Below are positions 8,590-16,293 of a DNA stretch of 64,000 bases, one piece after another. Under the pieces are notes generated by a model. The model ran no database searches, was not told the origin of the DNA, and was given only the letters and a program-made list of their open reading frames with translations. Within the stretch, counting starts at the first letter, position 1. Every line of letters starts with the position of its first letter. The stretch is taken from NCBI RefSeq assembly GCF_900177295.1, contig NZ_FWZX01000001.1, positions 62,001 through 126,000 of the forward strand, in the 5' to 3' direction. This DNA is from Tistlia consotensis USBA 355 (GTDB taxonomy: Bacteria; Pseudomonadota; Alphaproteobacteria; Kiloniellales; DSM-21159). The translations under genes were made by a program, and so were the position numbers.

Positions 8590-9753
8590 ATGACCCGTCC
8601 GTCCGACGCCAGCGTCGAGATGATCCGTCGCCTGATCGGTTTCGATACGACCAGCCGCAACTCCAACCTCGAGCTGATCCACTGGATCCGCGACTACCTG
8701 AAGGACCTCGGGGTCGCCTCGGACGTGGTCTACAACGACGAGCGGACCAAGGCGAACCTCTACGCCACCCTCGGCCCGACCGACCGGCCGGGCATCGCGC
8801 TCTCGGGCCACACCGACGTCGTGCCGATCGACGGCCAGGACTGGACCAGGGATCCCTGGCAGGTCGCCGAGAGCGACGGCAAGCTGTTCGGCCGCGGCAC
8901 CTGCGACATGAAGTCCTTCATCGCGATCTGCCTCGCCTGCGCGCCGAAGTTCGCTGCGGCGAAGCTCAGCGAGCCGGTGCATTTCGCCTTCTCCTACGAC
9001 GAGGAAGTCGGCTGCCTGGGCGTCCGGCCGCTGCTCGCGCACCTGGCCACGAAGCCGGTCCGGCCGCGCATGGCGATCATCGGCGAGCCGACCGACATGA
9101 AGGTAATCAACGCCCACAAGGGCAAGCTCAGCCACACCTGCCGGGTCCATGGCTTCGAATGCCATTCCTCGCTGGCGCCGACCGGCGTCAACGCCATCGA
9201 GTACGCCGCGCGCCTGATCGGCAAGCTGATCGAGATGGCCGAGGACAAGCAGCGGAACGGCCCCTTCGACGAGAACTACGACGTGCCGCACACCACGGTG
9301 CACACCGGCGTCATCCAGGGCGGCACGGCGCTCAACATCGTGCCCAAGGACTGCTGGTTCGACTTCGAGTTCCGCAACCTGCCGGCCGACGACCCGCAGG
9401 CGCTGATGAAGCAGGTCACCGACTACGCCGAGCAGGTGCTGGTGCCGAGGATGCAGGCGATCCGGCCGAACACCGGCATCGAGTTCGAGCTCTACTCCTT
9501 CTTCTCCGGCCTCGACACGCCCGCCGACCACGAGGTGGTGCAGCTCACCAAGGCCCTGACCGGCGCCAACAGCACCTCGAAGGTCGCCTTCGGCACCGAG
9601 GCCGGCCTGATCTCCGAGGCCGGCATCCCCTCGGTGGTCTGCGGCCCCGGCTCGATCGAGCAGGCGCACAAGCCCGACGAGTTCGTCTCGCTGGAGCAGG
9701 TGGCGCTCTGCGAGCGCTTCATGGAGCGGCTGATCGAGCGCCTGGCCGCCTGA
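8590..9753 (+). CDS. argE: Acetylornithine deacetylase (M20 metallopeptidase family)
   Basis: 387 residues. The ArgE branch of M20 enzymes hydrolyses N-acetylornithine to ornithine in arginine synthesis. Metal-site motifs are present in order: SGHTDVVP (His, Asp), GRGTCDMKSF (bridging Asp), SYDEEVGCLG (catalytic Glu-Glu), IIGEPTDM, and a C-terminal GSIEQAHKPDEF supplying the last His. The dimerisation insert (HTGVIQGGTALNIVP) is also visible. The gene follows the LysR regulator on the same strand by 131 bases and is 16 bases upstream of the AbrB-family membrane gene. Other M20 amidases cannot be wholly excluded, but the length and motifs fit ArgE well. Confidence 0.85.
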   Translation: MTRPSDASVEMIRRLIGFDTTSRNSNLELIHWIRDYLKDLGVASDVVYNDERTKANLYATLGPTDRPGIALSGHTDVVPIDGQDWTRDPWQVAESDGKLFGRGTCDMKSFIAICLACAPKFAAAKLSEPVHFAFSYDEEVGCLGVRPLLAHLATKPVRPRMAIIGEPTDMKVINAHKGKLSHTCRVHGFECHSSLAPTGVNAIEYAARLIGKLIEMAEDKQRNGPFDENYDVPHTTVHTGVIQGGTALNIVPKDCWFDFEFRNLPADDPQALMKQVTDYAEQVLVPRMQAIRPNTGIEFELYSFFSGLDTPADHEVVQLTKALTGANSTSKVAFGTEAGLISEAGIPSVVCGPGSIEQAHKPDEFVSLEQVALCERFMERLIERLAA

Positions 9754-9769
9754 CCCGGGCCGGCCGGCG

Positions 9770-10906
9770 GTGCCGCGGGACAGCCTGCGCCCGGGATCCC
9801 TGCGCCGGGCGACCGCGCGGGTCCTGCCCGAGATCCCGAGCTGGTCGCGGCTCGCGGCCGTCGCGCTGGCGCTCTCGCTCGGCGGCCTCGGCGGCTGGCT
9901 GGCCAGCAGCCTGCAGCTGCCGCTTGCCTGGATGATCGGCTCGATGGTCGCGACGGCGGCGGCGGCGATCGCCGGCGCGCCGATCGCCATGGCCGCCCCC
10001 CTGCGCACCGTGATGGTCGCGGTGCTCGGCGTCATGCTGGGCAGCGGCTTCACGCCGGAGATCCTGGCCGGGGCCGGGCGCTGGACCGTCACCCTGGCGG
10101 CGATCGTCTTCTACATCGCCGCCTGCGCCGGCCTGGGCACGCTCTACTTCCGCAAGCTCTGCGGCTACGACCCGGTCACCGCCTACTTCTCGGCGACCCC
10201 GGGCGGCCTGTCGATCATGACCATCGTCGGCATCGAGATGGGCGGCGACGGCCGGATCATCTCCCTGACCCACGCGATCCGCATCATGGTCGCGGTGCTG
10301 TCGATCCCGACCGCCTTCCAGCTGCTCGGCCTGCTCGACATGGCGAGCCGCCCGCCGGCCGGGCCCGACCTCGCCGGCCTCGGCCTGCCCGACTACCTGA
10401 TCCTCGGCGCCGCCGGGCTCGCCGGCTACCTGGGCGCCCGGCTGCTGCGCATCCCGGCCGCCTCGATCGTCGGGCCGATGCTGGTCTCCATGGCCCTGCA
10501 TCTCGCCGGCGTCACCCACGCCAAGCCGCCGGCCGACCTGATCGCCTGCGCCCAGGTCGCGATCGGCACGGCGATCGGCGCGCGCTTCGCCGGCACCTCC
10601 CTGAAGCTGATCGCCAGCACCCTGGCCCAGTCCTTCGGGGTCACGGTCATCGTGCTCGGCATGACCGTGCTCTTCGCCTTCTCCCTGCACGAGATCACCG
10701 GCCTGCCGGCGGCGCCGATCGTGCTGGCCTTCTCGCCGGGCGGCCTCGCCGAGATGGGGCTGACGGCGATCGCGCTCGGCGCCGACGCCGCCTTCGTCGC
10801 GATCCACCACATCGTGCGGATCCTGGTGATCGTCGTCTTCGCGCCGATCCTGTTCCGCCTGCTCAGCGGCCGCACGCCGCCGCCCGGCCGGGGCGGCTGG
10901 AGCTGA
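9770..10906 (+). CDS. AbrB-family integral membrane protein
   Basis: 378 residues in two repeated halves of about 160 residues, each rich in Gly/Ala membrane helices. The halves repeat a motif of the form FSATPGGLSIMTIVG (first half) and FSPGGLAEMGLTAIALG (second half). This is typical of the AbrB membrane family often mislabelled ammonia monooxygenase. These proteins are thought to be transporters or permeases; the substrate is unknown. About nine to ten transmembrane helices are apparent. It starts with a GTG at 9770, 16 bases after argE, and is probably co-transcribed with it. No good ribosome site is seen, so the start is tentative. Confidence 0.75.
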   Translation: MPRDSLRPGSLRRATARVLPEIPSWSRLAAVALALSLGGLGGWLASSLQLPLAWMIGSMVATAAAAIAGAPIAMAAPLRTVMVAVLGVMLGSGFTPEILAGAGRWTVTLAAIVFYIAACAGLGTLYFRKLCGYDPVTAYFSATPGGLSIMTIVGIEMGGDGRIISLTHAIRIMVAVLSIPTAFQLLGLLDMASRPPAGPDLAGLGLPDYLILGAAGLAGYLGARLLRIPAASIVGPMLVSMALHLAGVTHAKPPADLIACAQVAIGTAIGARFAGTSLKLIASTLAQSFGVTVIVLGMTVLFAFSLHEITGLPAAPIVLAFSPGGLAEMGLTAIALGADAAFVAIHHIVRILVIVVFAPILFRLLSGRTPPPGRGGWS

Positions 10907-10939
10907 GGGCCAGGCGCCACCGGCCCGCGAAGGCCGCCC

Positions 10940-11755
10940 CTAGACGCACTTCGCCGTCATGCCGCCGTCGACGACCAGCTCGGTCGCGGTGACGTACTTC
11001 GCCTCGTCGGAGGCCAGGAACAGCGAGGCGTAGGCGACGTCCCAGGCGTCGCCCATCCTGCCGGTCGGGCACTGGGCGTCGCGGATCGCGATCATCTTCT
11101 CGATGTCGCCGCCGGCGTAGGCGTCCTTCAGCGGCTCGCGGATCATCGGCGTGTTCATCAGGCCGGGCAGCACGGCGTTGGCCCGGATGCCCTTCTTGGC
11201 GTACTGCAGCGCGACCGAGCGCACGAAGGGGATGACCGCGCCCTTGCTGGCGTTGTAGGCGACATAGGGCACGCCGATGTCGCGGATGCCGGCGATCGAG
11301 GAGATCGCGACGATCGCCCCGCCCTTCCCCGTCGCCTCGAACTGCCGCTCCATGACCGGCAGCACGTGCTTCGAGCAGAGGAACAGGCTGGTCAGGTTGA
11401 CGTCGAGCACCCGGCGCCAGGTCTCCTCGCTGGCCTCGACCGGGCCGCCCAGGCCCAGGATGCCGACGTTGAACTGCAGTACGTCGATGCCGCCCCAGGC
11501 GGCGAGGCAGTCCTCGACCAGCGCCGCGACCTGCGCGCCGTCGGTGACGTCGGCGCGGAAGGCCCGCGCCGTGCCGCCCTCGCCCTCGATGATCCCCACG
11601 GTCTCGGCCGCCGCCGCCGCGTTGACATCGACGCAGAGCACCCTGGCGCCCTCGCGCGCGAACAGCACCGCCGCTGCCTTGCCGTTGCCCCAGCCGGGCC
11701 CCGAGGAACCCGCCCCGATCACGATCGCCCGCTTGCCCTCGAGCCGTCCCGCCAT
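10940..11755 (-). CDS. Short-chain dehydrogenase/reductase (SDR)
   Basis: 271 residues with the SDR Rossmann fold. The nucleotide loop is GAGSSGPGWGNG (an extended form of TGxxxGxG). The Asp in LCVDVN suggests NAD rather than NADP. NVGILG replaces the usual NNAG, SSIAG holds the catalytic Ser, and YVAYNASKG holds the Tyr-x-x-x-Lys pair. The C-terminus ends VVDGGMTAK. The ATG at 11755 follows GGGAGGAAG. The substrate cannot be told from sequence; it is divergent from a PaaI-type thioesterase. Confidence 0.85.
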   Translation of the reverse strand: MAGRLEGKRAIVIGAGSSGPGWGNGKAAAVLFAREGARVLCVDVNAAAAAETVGIIEGEGGTARAFRADVTDGAQVAALVEDCLAAWGGIDVLQFNVGILGLGGPVEASEETWRRVLDVNLTSLFLCSKHVLPVMERQFEATGKGGAIVAISSIAGIRDIGVPYVAYNASKGAVIPFVRSVALQYAKKGIRANAVLPGLMNTPMIREPLKDAYAGGDIEKMIAIRDAQCPTGRMGDAWDVAYASLFLASDEAKYVTATELVVDGGMTAKCV

Positions 11756-11881
11756 CTCCGCTTCCTCCCTTTCCGTCGTCGCCTCGACCTATAGCGAAGC
11801 GCCGGCCGGGGCGGAAGCGGACGGCAGCCCCGCGGCCCGGGGGGCTGGACAGACTCCGCTGCGCCGCACAACCTGCCGGCC

Positions 11882-12319
11882 ATGAGCGAGTCACCGATCG
11901 ACACTCACGGCCCGGAGGGCGGCTTCCGCGACCTGGTCGGCTACCGGCTGGTGCGCTGGGAGGAGGACTACGCCGAGGTCGAGCTGGCCATCGGCAAGAT
12001 CCACATGAACCGCTCGGGCCTGCTGCACGGCGGCGCCCTGGTGACGCTGCTCGACGCCGCCTGCGGCTACGCCGGCACCTGGTGCTCGGTGCCCGGCAAC
12101 GTGCGCCGGGCCGTCACCCTGTCGCTGACCAGCCAGTTCATCTCGGGCGGCCGTCTGGGCGAGCGCGTGATCGCCAAGGCGCGGCGCACCGGCGGCGGGC
12201 GCACGATCTACTTCTCGACCGGCGAGGTCTTCGCCGAGGACGGCCGCCTGGTCGGTCGCGGCGACGGCACCTTCCGCCTGAAGCGCGGCAGCGAGAGCCT
12301 CGAGGGCGAGCCGGCGTAG
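11882..12319 (+). CDS. PaaI-family hotdog-fold thioesterase
   Basis: 145 residues. The hotdog signature is clear: HMNRSGLLHGGALVTLLDAA, in which the HGG and the following Asp form the thioesterase active-site region. Beta-strand segments follow (VTLSLTSQFISGG, GRTIYFSTGEVFAEDG). Such proteins cleave acyl-CoA esters, for example aryl-CoA intermediates. It runs convergently into a crotonase-family gene with nine bases between the stops and is divergent from an SDR. The three together hint at acyl-CoA metabolism, though no pathway is complete here. Confidence 0.83.
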   Translation: MSESPIDTHGPEGGFRDLVGYRLVRWEEDYAEVELAIGKIHMNRSGLLHGGALVTLLDAACGYAGTWCSVPGNVRRAVTLSLTSQFISGGRLGERVIAKARRTGGGRTIYFSTGEVFAEDGRLVGRGDGTFRLKRGSESLEGEPA

Positions 12320-12328
12320 GCGGCGCCC

Positions 12329-13108
12329 CTACCTGCCCTCGAACACCGGCCGCCGCTTGGCCAGGAAGGCGCGCACGCCCTCGCGGTAGTCGTCGCTGTC
12401 GCAGGACTGGAAGGGCTGGGCCAGCTCGACCGGGCTGAGCGGGCGCGGGTCGAGGGCGCGGGTCGCGTTCTGCTTGTGCCAGCGCGCGGCCAGCGGCGCG
12501 CCGGCGGCGATGCGGGCGGCCGAGGCCGCCAGCTCCTCCTCGAAGTCGGCGTCGGCGACGACCCGGTTGACCAGACGCTTCTCGTAGGCCTCCTGCGCCC
12601 CGATCACGCGGCCCTCGAGCAGCAGCTCCAGGGCGACGGCCCGGCCGACCAGCCGGACCAGCGGCACCAAGCCCTCGTAGGGCAGCACGTGGCCGATCCG
12701 GTTGATCGGGATGCCGAAGCGGGCCGAGGCGTTGCACAGGCGCAGGTCGCAGCAGAGGGCCAGCTCCAGGCCGCCGCCAGTGCAGGCGCCCTCGATCGCC
12801 GCCAGGGTCGGATGGGGCGAGTCGGTCAGCGCGTCGAGCGCCGGATGCATGGTCTCGGCATAGGCTTCCGCCTGGGCCGCCGAGAAGCGCTTGACCTCGA
12901 ACTCCGAGATGTCGGCCCCGGCGCCGAAGGCCTTGCCGCCACGGCCGCGCAACAGCAGGCAGCGCAGGTCCTCCTCGGCGTTGAGCGCCTGCAGGATCTC
13001 GCCGAGCCGACGCCAGGTGTCGAGGTTCAGCGCGTTCATCCGCTCCGGCCGGTTGAGCCAGACCGTCGCCACCGCGCCGTCGCGCGTCACCTGTACCGTG
13101 TCCGTCAT
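12329..13108 (-). CDS. Enoyl-CoA hydratase/isomerase-family (crotonase-fold) protein
   Basis: 259 residues. The oxyanion-hole segments are seen at FGAGADISEF and EGACTGGGLELALCCD. The Glu matching Glu144 of rat mitochondrial hydratase is present (GGGLE). The position matching Glu164, twenty residues later, is Ile (FGIPINRIG instead of FGxPEI). A classical hydratase needs both, so this may be an isomerase, a thioesterase-like or another crotonase-fold activity. It precedes thiE by a short gap on the same strand but has no obvious link to thiamine. Confidence 0.85.
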   Translation of the reverse strand: MTDTVQVTRDGAVATVWLNRPERMNALNLDTWRRLGEILQALNAEEDLRCLLLRGRGGKAFGAGADISEFEVKRFSAAQAEAYAETMHPALDALTDSPHPTLAAIEGACTGGGLELALCCDLRLCNASARFGIPINRIGHVLPYEGLVPLVRLVGRAVALELLLEGRVIGAQEAYEKRLVNRVVADADFEEELAASAARIAAGAPLAARWHKQNATRALDPRPLSPVELAQPFQSCDSDDYREGVRAFLAKRRPVFEGR

Positions 13109-13138
13109 GCCGCCCTTCCCCTCCGTTGCGCCGGGAGG

Positions 13139-13786
13139 CTAGCGCGGCAGGCGCGCCGCCGCCACCGCCTCGACCAGGGCGCGCGCGGCGGCCTCGGGGT
13201 CGGGTGCGCCGGCGATCGCCGAGACCACGGCCACGCCGCCGGCGCCGGCGACGATCGGCACCGCGGCGCGCGCCGCATCGAGGCCGCCGATGGCGACGAT
13301 CGGCAGGGCGGTCGCGCCGCGGATCAGGGCGATGCCGCCGGCGCCGCTCGCCGGCCGCGCGTCGGCCTTGCTGGCGGTCGGGAAGACCGGGCCGACGCCG
13401 AGGTAGTCGACCGCGCCCTCGGCGAGGCCGGCCAGCTGCTCCGGCGCATGCACCGAGAGGCCGAGCAGGCGGTCGGGCCCGATCGCCGCGCGCGCCGCCT
13501 CGGCCGCCAGGTCCTCCTGGCCGACGTGCAGACCCTCGGCCTCCAGGGCCGCGACCGCCTCGACCCGGTCGTTGACGACGAAGGGCACGCGCGCCTCGGC
13601 GCAGAGCCCCCGGACCGCGCGGCCGAGCGCCAGGTAGTCGGCCTCGGAGGCCTCCTTGTCGCGCAGCTGCACCAGGGTGACGCCGCCCCGGAGCGCCGCC
13701 GCGACGACCTCGGGCACCGGCCGGCCGCGGCAGTCGGCCGGGCCGACGACGAGGTAGACCGAGAGGTCGAAGACCGGGCGGCTCAT
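13139..13786 (-). CDS. thiE: Thiamine-phosphate synthase
   Basis: 215 residues, the usual ThiE size. ThiE couples HMP pyrophosphate to thiazole phosphate to give thiamine phosphate. Motifs: LVQLRDKEASEADY (pyrophosphate/Mg region), VNDRVEAVAALEAEGLHVGQED, LGLSVHAPEQ, DYLGVGPVFPTASKADA and IVAIGGL. The ATG at 13786 overlaps the thiM stop as ATGA, so translation is coupled. It is the last gene of an operon that begins at the TPP riboswitch near 16.1 kb. Confidence 0.93.
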   Translation of the reverse strand: MSRPVFDLSVYLVVGPADCRGRPVPEVVAAALRGGVTLVQLRDKEASEADYLALGRAVRGLCAEARVPFVVNDRVEAVAALEAEGLHVGQEDLAAEAARAAIGPDRLLGLSVHAPEQLAGLAEGAVDYLGVGPVFPTASKADARPASGAGGIALIRGATALPIVAIGGLDAARAAVPIVAGAGGVAVVSAIAGAPDPEAAARALVEAVAAARLPR

Positions 13787-14592
13787 CGATGCGCCTCGGC
13801 GATGCGCGCGGCGCGGTCGAGCTCCTCCGGCGCGAGGCCGTAGAGCCGGTCCAGGTAGCCGACGCGCAGGGACCCCGGGCCGGCGGCGGCCTCGACCGCC
13901 TGCTCGCCGGCGACGCCGACCAGGGCCAGGGCATGGACGGCGGCGACGAAGGGATCGGCCTCGACCGCCAGGCAGGCGCCGGTCAGGGCGGTCAGCGAGC
14001 AGCCGAGCGCGGTCACCCGGGTCATCATGGCGTGGCCGTTGGCGACCGTGGCGATGCGCCGGCCGTCGGTCACCCGGTCGATCGCCCCGGTGACCGCGAC
14101 GACGCAGCCCAGGCGCCGGGCCAGCTCGTCGGCGGCCTCGGCCGCGCTTTCGACCGTGTCCGCGGCGTCGACGCCCTTGCCGCCGCTGTCCGCCAGCCCG
14201 GCCAGCGCCCGGATCTCCGAGGCGTTGCCGCGCACTACCGTCGGGGCGAGCGCGACCAGCCGCCGGCCGTTGTCGCGCCGGAAGGCGGTCGCGCCGACGC
14301 CGACCGGATCGAGCACCCAGGGCTTGCCCAGGGTCCGCGCCGTGCCGGCCGCCAGCTCCGCCGCCTCGATCCAGGCCGGCGAGAAGGTGCCCATGTTGAC
14401 GGTCAGCGCAGCGGCCAGGGCGACGACCTCGGCGACCTCCTCGCGGGCGTGCGCCATCAGCGGCGAGGCGCCGGCCGCGAGCAGCGCGTTGGCCGCCAGG
14501 TCCATGGCGACGAAGTTGGTGATGTTGTGGACCAGCGGCCCCTGATGGCGGATCGCGGCCAGGGTGGCGCCGGGGGTAAGCAGGGTGGACAT
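13783..14592 (-). CDS. thiM: Hydroxyethylthiazole kinase
   Basis: 269 residues. ThiM phosphorylates 4-methyl-5-(hydroxyethyl)thiazole, a salvage reaction. Seen: VHNITNFVAMDLAANALLA at the front, GASPLMAH, LDPVGVGAT, VRGNASEI, VVAVTGAIDRVTDG, and the anion-hole/catalytic region VTALGCSLTALTGA with the conserved Gly-Cys. The ATG at 14592 is preceded by AAGGAA. It overlaps thiE by four bases. Upstream, 238 bases that hold a palindromic repeat separate it from the TRAP-type binding-protein gene that follows the TPP riboswitch. Confidence 0.93.
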   Translation of the reverse strand: MSTLLTPGATLAAIRHQGPLVHNITNFVAMDLAANALLAAGASPLMAHAREEVAEVVALAAALTVNMGTFSPAWIEAAELAAGTARTLGKPWVLDPVGVGATAFRRDNGRRLVALAPTVVRGNASEIRALAGLADSGGKGVDAADTVESAAEAADELARRLGCVVAVTGAIDRVTDGRRIATVANGHAMMTRVTALGCSLTALTGACLAVEADPFVAAVHALALVGVAGEQAVEAAAGPGSLRVGYLDRLYGLAPEELDRAARIAEAHR

Positions 14593-14639
14593 GAAGGGTT
14601 CCTTGGACGGGATGTTCTCTACGCGGGCCACACTTCCTT

Positions 14640-14809
14640 CGTCATCCCGGAAGCCGCTTTGCCCGGCAGCTTCGCTGCCGCTGCCGAAGCGAGCTGTCCG
14701 GGATCCAGGGGCCGCGCGCCACGGCGGAGCGGCCCTGGATCCCGGGTCGCAGGGCTCGCAACCCGAAGGCCGGTCGGCTTTCGGGCTCGCCTGGCGCCCG
14801 GGATGACGG
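14640..14809. repeat. Palindromic intergenic repeat, family A, copy 1 (170 bases)
   Basis: Begins CGTCATCCCGG and ends CCCGGGATGACGG, so the ends are complementary. Inside are a hairpin (CGGCAGC-TTC-GCTGCCG), a long stem (GGATCCAGGGGCC with GGCCCTGGATCC) and a third stem (CCGAAGGCC with GGCTTTCGG). A second copy of the same length lies at 23941-24110. It lies inside the thiamine operon between the binding-protein gene and thiM and could reduce read-through. Confidence 0.8.
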
Positions 14810-14830
14810 AATCGAAGGGCATGCGGCCGC

Positions 14831-15955
14831 TCACGACGCCAGCTGCGCATCGAGCAGGGCATGGCGGCTGACCCGGCCCCAGGCGATCGAGGCCGTGCGG
14901 GCGGCCCGCCAGGACTCGAGGATGCGGCCATAGAGCGGGTCCTTGGCGGCGACCGTGTCCATGACGCCCTCGGCCTCGCGCTTGGCGGCCTGCAGCACCG
15001 GCTCGGGGAAGCGCAGCAGCGTCGTGCCGCCGGCCTCCAGGCCCTGCAGGCTCTGGGCGTTGTACCAGTCGGCCTCGGCGAGGCCGCGGGCGTTCTCGGC
15101 CTCGCAGGCGGTCTCGACCAGGCTCCTGAGCTCGGCCGGCAGGGCCGCCAGGGCCTTGGCGTTGACCAGGGCCTCGGCGCTGCCGTTCGGCTTGTCGAAG
15201 CCCGGCCAGTAGTAGTAGGGCGCGGCCTTGTTCAGGCCCAGGGCCGTGTCGCTCCAGGGCCCGAGGAACTCGGCGGCGTCGATCGTCCCGGTCTTGAGCG
15301 CGGTGAAGATCTCGCCGGGCGGGATCACCACCGGCGCCGCGCCGAGCCGGCGCAGGATCTCGCCGCCCAGGCCGGCGGCGCGGATCTTCAGGCCCTTCAG
15401 GTCCTCCAGCCCCTCGATCTTGCGCCGGTACCAGCCGGCCATCTGGAAGCCGGAGTTGCCGGCGAGATACGGCTTGACGCCGAAGGGGCCGTAGAGCTCG
15501 TCCCACAGCGCCTGGCCGCCGCCGTAGGCGATCCAGGCGTTGTGGCCCTCGGGCAGCAGGCCGAAGGGCGCGGTCGTGAAGATCGGCGCGATCGCCATCT
15601 TGCCGGCCCAGAACAGCGAGGCCGTGTGGCCCAGCTCGGCGGTGCCCGAGGAGACGGCGTCGAAGACCTCGAAGGCCGGCACCAGCTCGCCGGCGCCGAA
15701 CACCTTGACGGTCAGGCGCCCGCCGCTGCCCTCGGTGATGCGCCGGGCGAGGCGCGCGGCGGTGGTTCCCGGTCCCGGCGCGTCGACCGGCCAGGAGGTC
15801 ACCATCTTCCACTCGAAGCGGCTCTCGGCCCGGACCGCCGGCGCGGCCAGACTCCCGGCCAGGCCCGTGGACAGGGTGGCAGCGCCGAGCGCTGTGATGG
15901 AGGTCCCTGCACCGCCGATCAGGCGGCGCCGGGAAAAGGTCGGCTTGCGTTTCAT
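14831..15955 (-). CDS. TRAP-type solute-binding protein (DctP/TakP-like) under TPP-riboswitch control
   Basis: 374 residues with a twin-arginine signal (SRRRLIGG followed by a hydrophobic stretch, cleavage near AVRA), so the folded protein is exported to the periplasm. The body is a TakP-like TRAP binding protein: FEWKMVTSWP, GELVPAFEVFDAVSSGTAE, LKGLKIRAAGLGGEI, and PPGEIFTALKTGTIDAAEF. Most known ligands of this class are carboxylates. The ATG at 15955 has AGGAG six bases upstream. A TPP riboswitch ends about 77 bases before it, and thiM and thiE follow, so the ligand is probably a thiamine precursor, most simply a thiazole or thiazole carboxylate (inference). No DctQ/DctM membrane subunits are in the window, so the partner permease is elsewhere or unknown. 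Confidence 0.88.
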   Translation of the reverse strand: MKRKPTFSRRRLIGGAGTSITALGAATLSTGLAGSLAAPAVRAESRFEWKMVTSWPVDAPGPGTTAARLARRITEGSGGRLTVKVFGAGELVPAFEVFDAVSSGTAELGHTASLFWAGKMAIAPIFTTAPFGLLPEGHNAWIAYGGGQALWDELYGPFGVKPYLAGNSGFQMAGWYRRKIEGLEDLKGLKIRAAGLGGEILRRLGAAPVVIPPGEIFTALKTGTIDAAEFLGPWSDTALGLNKAAPYYYWPGFDKPNGSAEALVNAKALAALPAELRSLVETACEAENARGLAEADWYNAQSLQGLEAGGTTLLRFPEPVLQAAKREAEGVMDTVAAKDPLYGRILESWRAARTASIAWGRVSRHALLDAQLAS

Positions 15956-16031
15956 CCTCGGCTCCTCGCGTGTCGATGCGGGGCCGTCGGCGCGTAAGAC
16001 TCCTCGAGCGGGAGCATAGAGGCGTCGGCGA

Positions 16032-16119
16032 CTCCCTGCGCTGGCATGATCCAGATCAGGTTCGGTGGGTCTGTTCTCAGCCTTCGCGCGCGGGCGAGCC
16101 CATGCGGAAGACACCCCAG
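16032..16119 (-). promoter_or_regulatory. TPP (THI-box) riboswitch
   Basis: On the minus strand the conserved TPP-sensor core is present in order: CTGGGGTG, GGCTGAGA, ACCGAACCTGATCTGGAT, then CATGCCAGCGCAGGGAG. These are the hallmark sequences that bind the pyrimidine (CUGAGA) and the pyrophosphate (CUGAUCUGGAU) of thiamine pyrophosphate. The variable arm between them folds as GGGCTCGCCC. It precedes the TRAP binding-protein gene, and through it thiM-thiE, so this operon should be shut down when TPP is plentiful. Confidence 0.95.
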
Positions 16120-16293
16120 GCCTAACGAGTCCGAAGATGGCAAGCCGTCACGCCACTGTCAAAGGGGAGCGCCCCGCGCGTCGCCCCCGCGACCCGATCC
16201 CGGCGTCACCGATGGTTGACTCACCGGCATCGACAGCGAAGCATTCCGGTTGAGACCGCCGTCGGGCGGCCGGGCCGGTTCGGGCGGGCGCGC

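Noticed and set aside
14640-14809. CRISPR-like or tandem repeat array
   Set aside because: There are only dispersed palindromic copies with no regular repeats and spacers and no cas genes.
14831-15955. Ordinary dicarboxylate or 2-oxo-acid TRAP uptake
   Set aside because: Fold-level similarity to TakP is real, but the TPP riboswitch and the thiM-thiE genes make thiamine-precursor uptake the better explanation; not excluded experimentally.
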